DNA of 64,000 nucleotides from Theobroma cacao (taxonomy: Eukaryota > Streptophyta > Magnoliopsida > Malvales > Malvaceae). The notes under the pieces are model-generated. The model had not been told where the DNA came from and did not search any database. It saw nothing but the letters and a program-made list of their open reading frames with translations. Position numbers and translations under genes: made by a program. The DNA lies in contig NC_030859.1 in assembly GCF_000208745.1 (NCBI RefSeq), positions 4,454,593 to 4,518,592 of the forward strand. Reading direction: 5' to 3'. Of the stretch, positions 1-12,509 are shown in pieces (position 1 is the first letter of the stretch; each line of letters begins with the position of its first letter).

Positions 1-280
1 TAGAAGAATTTGATTATAAAAGTTTAATTAGAAATTTTACATCTAAAAAAACTAGAAGAATAAAATTTTAATAAATTTTTTTAAATTTCAATAAAAAAGA
101 TCTCATTTTAATATTTGACTTTTAAGTCTTAGAGGTTATATTTTGCAAATGCCCCAACCACAAATCCAGGAAACTGTCCCAACCACATCTGAAACATTGA
201 AGAAGGAGCTCAATGGCTATTGGAGTTGTAACAAGTTATGTGTTGTCTAACTTATGCCAGATGTGATAATTACTATTGCT
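1..280. other. AT-rich leader without a recognised gene
   Basis: This stretch lies outside the first duplicated unit. I see AT-rich DNA and no reading frame, RNA gene or terminal repeat that I can support. Confidence 0.5.
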
Positions 281-1095
281 CATGTCCATTATTAGATACA
301 TTGAGTCAAGTTGTTGGAGTTTGATTGAGCTTTCTAACATAATTACTATTGCTCAAGTTGTTCCAGGTTAAGATCATTTATCTTTTCCAATTGGATTTGC
401 TCATCTTTCATCTTCCTTATCCCTAAGCATTAGGGTTTTCAACCTTACTGCATGTAACAGTCCAGATGGTGAACCATGTTAGATTTTGTGATTGGAACAT
501 AATTAATAATCATAACTCAATAAATCATCTCAAGGCAATTGGATTCAGGAAATTTTTTTTGGGTGGAGACAATGTTGTGGACATTTACACCTCAACGGTT
601 AAACTTGAGAACTTGAGGTTTATGAGATGATAGAGGACTCTTTCACATATGTCCAAAAAGAATACTGCTATCAATTTTTGGAACAAGGGTAAAAGTGTTA
701 ATAAACTTGAATGTGAGATTGAAGTCAAAACATTTACACATTTCATGTTAATTACACAAATTACTTGCACCTTGTAGCCCATATCAACTGCCTACTGTAT
801 TATGTTACAATATTTACTGTACAAAATTCCTTTATAAAGGGAGTAGAAAATAATTTCAAAAAAGGAACTAATAAAACAAGCTAGTATTATCAGGCTAAAC
901 AAAGCACACATGTCACTGTGTGGATCTCTGGTTGGCCACTTCTCTCCTACTTAGGCCAACAACACACTCAACCTATCCTTTCTCCTCTTGAAACAATGTG
1001 ATAATATGAACACAATGCAAAATCTTCACCGTGTAATAACAAGCATGGAATGCCACTAATCCTGCAACGACCTGGGTGGATTTGGAAAATATCTA

Positions 1096-4000
1096 TCAAA
1101 TGTCACGTGAAGTAGGGAAGCTAACTCCATCTTTCAGATAACTAATTGATGCCGGCCATAACCATCTCAGCATGTTGGGACCCAATACCTGATTAAGAGG
1201 CAGATAAAATCACGTACTAATAGCTTACAGGTACAATATATTATGAAGAAAATAAAGAGGAAGGACACACACACACGGCCAAGACAGATAAGAAGGGAGA
1301 AGTACCAAGGTAATATTTTTGTAAACACTAAGATCAAATGGATGACGATAGCTCAGCCCAGATTTCTTAGCCAACCATGCTGCTCGTATTCCTTCATAAT
1401 ACTGGCAAACGGATAATTTCAGGGTGATTTAAACAACTATGCAGGAGTAATCCAAGACATGCATCCAACTGTAAAAATCAACCCACCTCTATGGTTGTCA
1501 TGTTGTGAGTTATCAGGTAGATATGCCAACCTAAGAGAGTCCCAAGTGTTGCAGATAATGCAAGCATCATTGCTCCACAAGCAACCTACAAAACATACCA
1601 CCCTCAGAATTTAATAATATCTGGATTGCAGGGACAGGGAAAAAAAAAAGAGTGGGAGGGGGGTGGGGGTGGGAGGACAGGTTGGCGAGAAGCAGGAATT
1701 AAAGGAAAGATGAGTCTCTTCAGTCATACTTCAAAGGCGCCAGGACTTATTGACATAAAGTTTCCTGACTTAAGCAGGTCAAACAATAAGTGAGCAGACT
1801 CCTGGAATTCAATTTGGTAAATTGATGAAATAACAAACTCAGAAGCCACTACAGAAGCTGAAATTTTAATTTAAATCTAGTAGAGTTAAAACTCCAGTTT
1901 CAATTTTTCTATCCAAAAAGAAAGAAGGTAGTCCAAGAATAAATCAAATTTATATATTCTAGACTAGCGAAGAAGAGAATTTACAACGCAGGACTCTCAA
2001 AGCAACCACCAGGATTAAATAAATCCAACTAAGAATAGCCATCTAGTTCCATTTGGCCATTAGACATCAGATTAGGGTTGTTCTCCTTCAATAGTAGGGA
2101 AGAAAAAACAAGGGTAGCCTAAAAAGTACATGTCTCGCTTAATACTTTAACATGTCCCCTAATATGTAGAAAACAAGTGTGCACAAAGATTGGTTAAGTA
2201 TAAGAAAATTGATAAAGTTAAACAAAAACAAAAAAGGGTCAGAGTGTATACATTTTGATTTAAGATGACAAGGAAACAGAGGAAAACAACATATGATTGA
2301 CATAGTTTAGAGAGTCTTAACCAGAATACACCAAAAATCTAGAGACAAAAGGTAAAGAACTGTAGCCAACTAGATTTTATATTTACTTTGGACTCTGCCT
2401 CACCATCGAAACTTACAAAATACAAAGCAATTCTGCTAGCCAGAAACAGCTACTGTAGACATAGTTGTCCAGACCTAGCTTCTCTACAAGTTTACAAACA
2501 GGGGACAGGCAATTAGCCAGAATTCTAGCTTAAATAATTCATTTGACCAAATATATTGCCATAAAAACAATAAAATCGCAGATGCAGCTAATCAACTACA
2601 TATTATTAGCTACCAACTTACATAAAAAATTTTGAGGGGAGTTCTTCCGCTGTAATTCCAGTCCTTCTGACAGGCACAGCTTATTATGGTTATCTAAGCA
2701 TGACAAATTTTATGTCAAAACTTGGTGCAACTTTGTAGCAATAATACAAGACAAGAAACCAATGATACATACCGTGGAGTGGATGCTACCGATGGTTGCA
2801 TAAAGTATAAGATTGAAGAAAGCTTTATAGTTGCAATAACCAACACAATTATTTATCCACAGGCAATGATGGTCCTGCACCCAATTAGAGCATTAGAATT
2901 TTAGAAACCATATTTGCAAATTTTATGGTTAAAGAAAAACTCTTACATAAAAATTGCTAAAATAAATACATCCTACCATCCTTAGTATGCATCTTCTGCA
3001 AACCCGGCAGTGATGAGCCCTGGGAGGCTTATAAGCAGCACATTTGTCACAGTATTTTAACTGTACACCCTAAATCATTCATCCATGTAGTCAGAATACA
3101 AAATGAAGTTATACACTTTGCAAAATGCATAACTGAAATCAAAACAACAAAACCCTTACTACACAAAACATATAGCCCTGTACTTATTAACTTCCATAAA
3201 ACCTTAATAAAAAAGGAAAAGAAAAGAAAACAGTGAGCACGATCTCACTAGACATTGAGATAAAAAGGACTCCATGACATGGCTATGATAGCAGTATACT
3301 CGTATAACTTTAACCACGCTGTTTCGTTATGAAACTGACTAACTCCGAAATGAATGTCTTTCTCAATAATAATGGGTTTACAGATAAAACATAGAAGTTT
3401 AGCCTCGTATCCTAATGGGTCCTGAATCAACTAGATACATCTTGATGGACCAAGACTACCCATATAAATTGGGAAATTTTGAATTCATAGAAACAGCTGG
3501 TTATAATTATATAGACTAGTTATTCTTACCTTCAATGTCATTCTACTTTCTTGTTCCCATGTTTGATAAATCTATAACATGATTACTTTCACTTCATAAG
3601 CTCTTGGGTTAAACTTTTCTTCACTCATGTACTAAACTTTCTTCACCAACGACAATCTCCATAACTACCCCTCTAACTGCCAGCTGGATTGACTACTCAA
3701 TATCACAGGTCTCATATTATCATTGTTTGTGAAGAACCTCTTTGAACCTCAATTCAGCTATTCTATATTGATTGCTTTAACGTCATATCATGCTTCTGAC
3801 AACTATAAAACTTGTATACATAATCTTTAGCATATTCTTAAATCATAAAAAATGCAATATTTAGAATATTGCACATGCCAAAACTTAAGACTAGACAACA
3901 AATATTGACTTTTCATGCTGTGGCTATCAACTGTATTATATAAGTCATCGGTAAAACAATTTAAACCCAAGAAATGATAAGTGCCAACCCTGTTAAGCTC

Positions 4001-4800
4001 CAACCAAAAGCCATTGGAAATAGTTAGGTTGCATTTGGTTGATGTTTTTGCTCATTGCTTTTTGTTTATTTTTTTTTATTTTCTATTCATTTTGCTTCTT
4101 CTTTTCTATTCATTTTTTGCAAAAAGAAGAAAACAAAGAGCAAAAGCATCAATCATATGGAGTCTTAATTTCGTCTTTCATGTCCAAAAGATCCAAATTG
4201 GAATAAAACACATATACTTGAAATTTTTATAATTGCCATAAAAGTAAAAGCTCCTTCAATTACCTTATTTTATAGAACATATCTCGAGTAAAATTTTGAG
4301 ATGGTAAATGAACAGTATTCTCCAAAAACTATACAGTTCCTAAGCTTGTCCTTCAAAATTCACAAGCATCTAACAGTTAATACCTAACATTTCAGTCCAA
4401 TTCTCTAAAAGCTTTCTAGTGAATGTAGAAAACCCAAATCACATCATATCTCAAAACACAAAAAATTCAACTTTCCTTGAAAATGTTGATCTAATACATT
4501 TAGGAAAAAAAAAAAAGACCTTACATTTTTCTTGGGTTCTTCATCTGAGACAGAAGAACTATCTTCAACATCAGGGAGATAAGAAGAAGGAACATAACCT
4601 GGGTCAGTAAGAACGCCTACAGAAAAAGAGAAGAGACAGAGAGAAGCCAAGAAAGTGAAGATCGTGGCATTTAAAAATCCAGCTGAGCTCTGCAAACCAA
4701 CCCAATCTTCAATGAAAATGAAAACTGTGATATAATAAACAAAACCGATCAAGAAAAACACAGCACAGATTGGAATTGAGAGGAATTTTTGGTACTTCAT
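1096..4800 (-). CDS. DHHC-type protein S-acyltransferase (PAT15/PAT16-like), seven exons
   Basis: Predicted palmitoyltransferase that transfers fatty acyl groups from acyl-CoA to cysteines of target proteins at endomembranes or the plasma membrane. Coding exons: 4525-4800, 2977-3069, 2773-2874, 2622-2693, 1487-1585, 1306-1401, 1096-1188. All introns are GT-AG in phase 0, and the exons join to 276 codons without a stop, close to the usual length of this plant subgroup. Visible features: two N-terminal membrane segments (about residues 10-30 and 46-64), a DPG motif in exon 1, a cysteine-rich domain from Cys99, and catalytic Asp-His-His-Cys at 124-127 opening exon 3. Two further hydrophobic stretches follow, then the TTxE motif (TTIE, 211-214) and the C-terminal N...VLGPN motif. 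Unlike copy 2, residue W of the VGYWNY segment is C here. The ATG at 4800 aligns with the start position of the other copies. This is the only PAT copy in the window that reads as intact. The assignment is by motif and family resemblance. Confidence 0.88.
4027..4164. mobile_element. Tourist-like MITE in PAT intron 1 (unit 1)
   Basis: A 138-bp AT-rich element has terminal inverted repeats of about 27 bp beginning GGTTGCATTTGGTTGATG and ending in the imperfect complement. TTA occurs on both sides (4024-4026 and 4165-4167). A TTA target site with a GG...TTTGGTT terminus fits PIF/Harbinger Tourist-like MITEs. The same element sits at the orthologous spot in units 3 and 4. Confidence 0.8.
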
Positions 4801-5610
4801 TTTGGAGAATTCTTGGGTTGATCAGAAGAAGAGGAAGAGGGCTGGTAGACATGAGAGTTTTACTTTTGAATGTCGTCAAAAGTATCTTGGGCTCCTAATC
4901 AAAGTTTTGGGTTATAATTTTTGGGCCGTTGATAACTGACAATCTGTGTTGGACTTCAAAAAGATGAATTTTGTGAAATTTTTTATTGGAAAAAACAAAT
5001 ATAAAAAAAGAAATTAAGAATCAAAATTAATGGATTGATGATATTACTTGTTCAATAGATAACGCATCGCAAATAATTTAAACGAGACATAATTTTTATT
5101 TAAATAAGCATATATTAATTAAAAATTATAACAAATTTAACCTTTTCAATAAGCAGTAATTAAGTTGGTATAAAAATACTACATATTTAATCAATAATAC
5201 ATTAATTTGTTAAAAAATGCAGAGATTGGGTTATATTGATATATTGTTTTATCTGCATTTTATGCCATTTCAAGGAATTAATAATGTTAAATTTTATTTT
5301 TTAAAAAAAGTAAAGAGTAAAGAAAATGAAGAATTAATAATGTGAAGAACAAAAGAACAGACCTGTAAAACTAAGCGGCAGAATAAAAAATCAAAGGCTT
5401 CGCATTTTTCTGTGGCCCAAATCCTAAGAAATTGAATCTAACGGTGAGATGATGAGTTGAAAAAGACATAAAAGTGAATCACTGTCCAGTCTTGCTTCTT
5501 GAAAAGATGAGGGAAACGATGAGACTAAAATGCATCACTTATTCAACAAAATGAAAAATAAAGCATTAATAAGAGAGGAGAGGATTGTAAGAAAGTTACT
5601 TCAATTTTCA

Positions 5611-8600
5611 TCAAATTAGGCAAAGCAGCAGACAACGTCCTTGGGATCTCAATGTATCAATGCGAATATTTGAGACGTGAGAAATCTCAGCCCAATCGGC
5701 ATCGGTGTCCCTTTTGCATCTTTCACTCAAATGGGGACAATCATAGATTCGGAGAAGGTGTAGATTGGTGAGTCGACTCATCCCTTCTGGCAATGATTGT
5801 AATTTGTCGCAGCTTTCAATGGCCAACTCTTGGAGGGAAGTGAGATTGGGTATCCAGTTAGGCAAAGCCATCAAATTGCGACATTCATATATCATCAACT
5901 TTTGTAAAGAGGTGAAGGCATGCACTTCTGTCTGTAACAATGTCAACTCAAGACAACACTCAATCTCTAGAGACTCAAGACTAGTGCAGCGGTAATTTTG
6001 TAAAAATTCCTTTAACACAGATTTTACATTCTCCATCCCACTTAACCTCAGAGACTTCAAATTGGCGAGAGAAAGAGTAGTCGATGATGATGTTGTTGCA
6101 GCTGATGTTATCTTTCCCTTGGTTCTCATCCTCGTTGTCTGCTACAATAGCCTTCCACTGGTAATCCTCAAGCTCAACTTGTCATTGAGAGTTGGAAACA
6201 ATGGAAGGGAGGTTAGATTAGGACATCCCCAAATTGTTAATGTGGAAAGCCAAGGAAAGTGAGGCAGCAACTCTGTAGTTGATGCTTCAATTGATTCTTC
6301 ATCATCCTCATCATCTTCTTTCCTCCTCCTCCACCATCCCTTGAGATTGGGACACCGGGAAATCTTCAGAAATTTTAAGGATGGGAAGAACGTCGTTGCT
6401 GTCAACGTGTCTGTTTCTATATCTGACACGTGTTCTAAAGCATCCAAACCATCAAGGTCAAGATCCTTTAGAGAGGGGAGATGATCCATAGGAGGTAGAT
6501 TTCGGAGTTTTTTACAAAAATTTAAATGAATTTGGACTAATTTTGTGATGGAAGACAACCAATTTGAAAACTTGGCTCCGTGAAACATCCACACCTGTAG
6601 CTCCTTGAGATTTGGATGTGGTCGTAGGCTCTCCAACACCTTGTCTTCATCCCATTGGCTACTGTATTCATCCCACGACCATGATAAAAATAACGACTCC
6701 AGATACAACTTTTCTTCCAAGTAGGCAGTCCCGCTTTCTAGAGTGGCATCTGTTAAACTTTCAATTGAAAGTTGTCCTCCCAAGTTATTCAGCCTATTCA
6801 ATTCACTTAGCCCCCCAACATGCCGATCTCTCTTGCTTATTTTGAACATTGGTAACAATGTAAGACAAGTCAATTGCCCTAGTCCACGTGGCATATATCT
6901 CAACCTATTACATTTGTCAATTTCAAGATGCCTAAGCCTCACCATGTTTCCAATATCTCTTGGCAATTCCTCGAGATTTATACAAGAGCTAAGATCCAGT
7001 GTTTGCAAATTATGTAGCCTTGTCACAAAATTAGGTACTTTCCTAATATAATCGTTCATAGAAAGATCAAGATAACGTAGATGTTTTAATCTACAAATAG
7101 AATGTGGTATCTTTTCAAATCTTGAACATCTTAAATCCAACATTCATAAACATTTAAAGCTTCTTATAAGTTTATCTCTACTGGACTCATTTTCATTTAA
7201 GTTCAATGGCATCGAAAGTGAAGAGTATCTGAACTCAATTCCTTCAAAGGTAAATGGCTGAAAAAATGTTCTTATCTTATTTACTCTGGGTGAGACACTT
7301 GAAATCTTCTGCAAAAAATCTATTTTTTCACCAAATGACACATGACGTGTACTTTCATTTAAATTTTCTACATCTAAATTTGTAACATAAAAGCACTCAC
7401 TTCCAACAACGGATTTGGCAAGATCATGCATCAGATCATGCATCTTGCAACTTACTATATTGCCAAAATAATCTTTTTCTGCCTCTTGAAAGAAAGATCT
7501 CCCAAGCAAATCCATGAAGTAATCATGACCAACATTCTCTAGAGATTGGCCTCTGTCTGGTGACTGAATAAATCCTTGAGCCATCCAAAAGTTTATCAAA
7601 GCATGCTTACTGATTCTATAATCCTTTGGAAATAAGGAATAATAAGCAAAGCATTGCTTCAAATGTGATGGAAGATGATCATAACTCAACCTTTAAATTG
7701 GCCCAATACCAGTTCCTTGTTGAGTTATATTTTCAAGCACACGTGACCACTTTGATTTGGTTCTTTCAAGGCATAAAAAGCTTCCAATGGACCTAATTGC
7801 TCAAGGAACCCCTGCACAGTATTTCACAATCTTTTCTCCAATTGTTTTTAACTCTAGGTCAAGAAAATTGGATGTTTGGATTTGTTTTTCAAATGTTATT
7901 TGCTTAAATAAGGACAAAGATTGACTTTCTGATAGACCTTTTAGAAAGTATGGTGAAATTGTGCTTGTAACTCTTCCAACCAATTCACTCCTTGTAGTTA
8001 CAACAATCCTACTTCCTCTAGCTCCCCCCATTAACAGACTTTTCACCATAGACCACTTCTGTGCATCCTCATTCCACACATCATCTAGGACAAGCAAATA
8101 TTTCTTTCCATCAATTTCCTTTCGGAGGTCATTTTGCAATGTTTCCAATTGACAATTTTGTTGAACTTTCTTTTGAGCTGCAGCCTCTAGTATTTTTTCC
8201 ACAGCTATTTTAACTTCAAACCTATCTGACACACATACCCATATTTTTAGCTCAAAATGTGCTTTAACTTTTTCATCATTAAACGCCATTTGAGCTAATG
8301 TAGTTTTTCCTAATCCTCCAATCCCAACAATGGGGACAACTTTAATACTTTCTTCAGAGTTGGTTTCCAGTAGCAATTCTATAATTTCATTTTTATCACC
8401 ATCTCTTCCAATCACTTCCTCTAAGCGTACAAAGGAATGCGTTTGCTCTCTTTCACTACTTTGAATTTGTGACTCTACAAGGCGCTCATTAAATCCGAAC
8501 TTGATTCTATTAGCTGAAATTGCTTCTAGTTTTCCACTTAAAGCTTTAACTCTATGACCCAGCTTGAGACGATATGAGAGTTGGTTTGATTTCGAGAAGA

Positions 8601-8916
8601 AAATGCGCACCTTTTTTGACATTTCATTCCCCTTCATTGTCTTTCGCCGTAAAACTTCAGTGGAGAAATCGTCTAGCAAGTCGTCCACATCATAAACTGC
8701 ATCTTTAAGCTGCTTGAGCCAGACCTTGACCCCTTGGTTGTTGCTGTTGTGTTGCTCTTCCGCATCGAGAAGGACAACTTTGATAATGGAAACAATTTCT
8801 TCGAGCTTGGTGAGTTCAGCTTTTACATTACTGGCCAAGCTAAGCTCTTGGAGAGCTGAAGATCCCAGATGCTCCAGGACTTTTTCGGCAATGTCAAACA
8901 AAACTCCTTCAGCCAT
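5611..8916 (-). pseudogene. CC-NBS-LRR (CNL) resistance-gene homologue with four in-frame stops
   Basis: From the ATG at 8916 (MAEGVLFDIA) one frame runs 1,101 codons to the stop at 5611-5613 with no frameshift. It is interrupted by four nonsense codons: TGA 7801-7803 (codon 372), TAA 7693-7695 (408), TGA 7144-7146 (591) and TAG 6142-6144 (925). Paralogues in units 3/4 read Leu, Leu, Arg and Gln there. Domains: Rx-type coiled coil (1 to about 150), P-loop GIGGLGKTT (about 197-205), RNBS-A WVCVSD, kinase-2 LLVLDDVWN (about 275) with the Trp typical of CNLs, RNBS-B VVTTR, GLPL motif cut by the first stop, RNBS-D CFAYYSLFPKDY, MHD motif (KMHDLMHDL), then about 500 residues of leucine-rich repeats. 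CNL proteins are intracellular immune receptors. An ATG 53 codons upstream is in frame but spans the TATA-like stretch, so the MAEG start is preferred. As written it would make only a truncated CC-NB protein. Confidence 0.9.
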
Positions 8917-9002
8917 TTTTTTTTCTCTGGAAAGATAATTGTAAGAGCTTTTGAAAGAAGGAAAATCTTTTGACTTGTGAATCATGATCACGTACCATTG
9001 CC

Positions 9003-9013
9003 AATATATATAG
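9003..9013 (-). promoter_or_regulatory. TATA-like box of CNL unit 1
   Basis: Read on the minus strand this is CTATATATATTGG, about 90 bp upstream of the MAEG start. A TATA-like motif sits at the equivalent place in the other units (about 12,805, 25,021 and 30,464). Conservation of the position across paralogues is the support. No transcription start can be seen. Confidence 0.45.
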
Positions 9014-9085
9014 ATGGAGAAGAGGACGTACATAGCCAACGATACCTTCCTTGATGACAATGGAGATGCATCCATTCATTCCTTA

Positions 9086-9142
9086 AGGTGGAGGAAATAT
9101 GTTTCCTAAAGCCAAAAGCATGAAGAAGATGCTAACTTATGA
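9086..9142. repeat. 57-bp CNL-upstream repeat, single copy in unit 1
   Basis: One copy of a roughly 57-bp motif (aaggtggag ... gatgctaacttat) lies upstream of the CNL. The same motif occurs once in unit 2 (about 12,885-12,940), three times in tandem in unit 3 and twice in unit 4. Confidence 0.7.
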
Positions 9143-9780
9143 ATGACAAAAGATGTCATTGGGAAAGCCAAGTAAGAAGAAAAGAAGAGAGAGCGTTAAG
9201 ATGGGAGCCAATCTACTACTTTCAGCTCAACTCAAGAACCCAACACAAAGGTTTTCTTTAGTTCTAGACTCAATCTTCTTGGAGTAACAATCTGTTAAGG
9301 CTCAAGGTTTATGTGTTTCTTGAGCTGAGGCTTCTAGCCAGAGGTAGAATATTTTTAGCTTCTGGGCTTAAGGGGTGGGTCTTCCTCAGCCCAGGTGAGA
9401 TATATTGCCTAAAGGTAGCTTAGGCGTAGTTTGCCGCAAGGACTTTTACTAGTGCATATAACCAGTTTCAATTTTCAAACCACCATTAATTAATTTGCAA
9501 TTAAACCTTTGAATTGTATTATATTTTTAGTGCAATTACTGTTAAGTGGCAAATAAAACTTTGTTGGGTTCATCAAAACATTCCTGGTTTAGATGAAAAC
9601 AAGAACAAATTACAAGCAAAGTCGACACATGTTGTTCTATTGATTAATTCTAATTCATGATTAGATTATCAAAAACAAGTTTCAAATTATCGTTAATTAG
9701 TACTACCAAAATTAATTGGATTTCTATGATTTGAAGTAATTTCTTTCCTCTTCTTTAACTATATTCCTTTCATCTTGTTT

Positions 9781-10588
9781 TCTTCGTTCATCCTTCTTTT
9801 TTTTTAAATATTTAAAAATTATGTTATATTCTACAAAAATTACAGCAAACTAAATTAAGATATGCAATACATATCGTACTCTATGAATAAAAATCGATAC
9901 ATATTGTTATATTTCTTGTATTTAATCAATTATTTAAAATTTTTTTCATTTCATTTATTTTAAATCAAAGTTATTGTTCAATTTTAATTTTTTTAATACT
10001 ATCTTTATGTACCGTCTATTGCTTGCTTCCATTTAATTTTAATAGAGATTAAGAAAACTACATTGACTATAATATATTTAACATTGAAAATTTTAATTTT
10101 AAAAATATTGTGCTTTAATGCTTTTTTATTCCAAATTTTTTTTAAATAAGTAACAACATGAAAATTAAATTGTTAATGGACAGAAGGAAAGATAACGATG
10201 GATGAAATAGTAATGAATTATAAGATGCTGTTGATGGGTGGAACAGTTGATCCTGAATTAATATTCAGTGGGAACAAATTAATATATATAATATTAAATA
10301 TACAAAATATATAAATAAAAATTAATTGAAGTGGTACAAAAAAAAAATTATGTAAAGATAATACATTACATATGTTCTCTACTATAAAATATAGTATAGA
10401 AGCTCTGAAAAAAAATTTTTAATTATCAATACTATAAAATAAATATTTCTCTGTAACATAAGCAAACAATCATTCATTCAATAAAATCCCTTCAAAATTG
10501 ATAATATTTTTTTAAAAAAATTCTTTGATTATTTCTCTACATATGCAAAATTATTCCATTAGTATAATTAAATATTTACAAATGATCA

Positions 10589-10624
<36 letters not shown>

Positions 10625-10945
10625 ATTATTCAGTTAAATATCTTCCAATTCTGAAAGAAGAAAGTGATCCAATCTTTATAATATAATCAAATGAATATTA
10701 AGATGTTGTTGGGGCAATATATATGGTTACTACTTTTATTCCGTTTTCTTTATCCAATTTTTTGGAAGTAAAGTCCCAAAGTCATGTTCTTATTTTATTA
10801 TTAAATACTAAATACTTTTTATTTTTTGTATATTTATCTCAAATTCAATTTTTTTTTTGTATACTTAAACATGAATATTATCAAAATTTTAACATTTTAT
10901 GATATAAAAATACATTGAAATGAAAACTTTTTCTTAATCTAATAT
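9781..10945. other. AT-rich spacer between units 1 and 2
   Basis: Very AT-rich DNA with a short (AT)n microsatellite near 10,594-10,618. I see no coding or RNA feature. Confidence 0.5.
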
Positions 10946-11472
10946 CTCAACAGTTAACCTGGAGAGGTCTCAATTTGGAATCTTGAAAAGAGAAGTTGAG
11001 ATTTATAGCATGAATTGAAAGAGGACTCCACCCTCAATTGGCTTAATTTCACATATGTCCAGAAAGAATACTATTTCACAAGGGTAAAAGTGGAATAAAC
11101 TTGAATGTGTGATTGAAGTTGAAACATTTACAAATGTTTATTACACAGATTACATTCAACTTGAAGCCTACATCAACTGCCTATTGTATGATGTCACAAT
11201 TTAATTTAATGTACAAAATTCCTTTAAAAATAATTAAAAAAAAAAGGAACTAAAAAACACAAGCTACTATTATCTGGCAACACAAAGCTTACATGGCACT
11301 GTGGGGATCTATGGTTGACCACTTCTCCTAGTTAGGCCAATAACTCACTGAACATATCCTTTCTCCTCTTGAAACAATGTGATAAAATGAACACAATGCA
11401 AAATCTTCACCGTGTAATAACACGTATGGAATGCCAAGAATCCTGCAACAACCTGGGTGGAATTGGAAAATT

Positions 11473-11971
11473 TCTATGAACTATCATGTGAAGTAGGGAG
11501 GCTCACTCCATCTTTCAGATGGCTAATTGATGCCGGCCATAACCATCTCAGCATGTTGGGACCCAATACCTGATTAAGAGGCAGATAAATCACATACTAA
11601 TAGCTTGCAGGTACAATATATTAACAAGAAAAATAAAGAGGAAAGACACACAAAGCCAAGACAGAGAGAGAACGACAGTAGTCGCAGCACCAAGGTAATG
11701 TTCTTCTAAACACTAAGATCAAATGGATGATGATAGCTCAGCCCGGATTTCTTAGCCAACCATGCAGCTCGTATTCCTTCATAATACCGTGAAAAGGATA
11801 ATTTCAAAGTGGTTTAAACAACTATGCAGGAATAATCCAAGCCATGCATCCAACTGTAAAAAATCAACCTACCTCTATGGCTGTCATATTGTGAGTTATT
11901 AGGTAGATATGCCAACCTAAGAGAGTCCCAAATGTTGCAAATAATGCAAGTGCCATTGCTCCACAAGAAAC
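11473..11971 (-). pseudogene. PAT 3' fragment (exons 5-7 only)
   Basis: Exons homologous to PAT exons 5 (11,873-11,971), 6 (11,691-11,786) and 7 (11,473-11,569) are present, with PAT intron-4 sequence continuing to about 12,490. Exons 1-4, including the DHHC catalytic core, are absent. The acceptor before exon 6 reads GG where the intact copy has AG. The normal stop codon is mutated, so the frame ends at the next codon (TAG). Exon 5 itself has no stop. This is a non-functional remnant left by deletion. Confidence 0.88.
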
Positions 11972-12509
11972 CTATAACACATGCCACCCTCAGAATTTAT
12001 TAGGTAGAGAGGGAGAATAATGACATTAAGCTTTATGACTTAAGCAGGTCAAACACTAGGCGAGCAGTTGATGAAATAGCAAACTCAGAAGCCACTATAG
12101 AAGCAGAAATTTCAATTTAAATCTAGTATAGTTAAAACTCAAGTTTCAAGTTTGCTATAGAAAATGAAAGAAGGTTGTCAAAGAATAAATCAAATTTATA
12201 TATTCTAGACCTTAGCAAAGAAGAGAATTTGTAACGCAGGGCTCTCAAAATAATCACCTGGATCAAAAAAATCCAACTAAGAATGACCGTCTAGTTCTTT
12301 TGGACATTAGACATCAGATTGTCTAAGGCTTGCATCAGATTAGGGTTGTTCCAGGTCTTCAATATTAGGGATAAGAAAAATCAAGGATAACCTGAATAGT
12401 TCATGTCTCACTTAATACATTAACATGTTCCCTAATATGTATAAAAGAAGTCAGCACAAACATTGGTTTAAGTATAAAATTCAAGTTTCAAGTTCATGTC
12501 TCACTTAAT

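Larger units (their letters stand above)
281..9780 (-). repeat. Tandem unit 1 (CNL + PAT), most complete copy
   Basis: This is the first of four copies of a duplicated block. In transcription order (right to left) it carries a CNL promoter, a CNL gene, an intergenic gap of about 810 bp, a PAT gene and its 3' flank. The left end starts with the same sequence that opens unit 3 at 14,887, including the phrase atgtccattattagataca. The right end is shared with unit 4 near 31,100-31,270, where a motif ending in ttgttgggttcatc recurs. Boundaries were judged by eye and are good to about 100 bp. Alignable introns, UTRs and intergenic DNA show this is segmental duplication, not retroposition. Confidence 0.8.

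Noticed and set aside
6612..6845. Plus-strand frames opposite the LRR regions (also near 5,765, 19,911, 20,609 and 27,179)
   Set aside because: Antisense shadows of the CNL genes. They recur in each copy only because the sense strand is homologous.
8917..9075. N-terminal extension of CNL1 starting at an upstream ATG
   Set aside because: It would translate through the TATA-like stretch conserved in all units, and the MAEG start matches the usual N-terminus of this CNL group.
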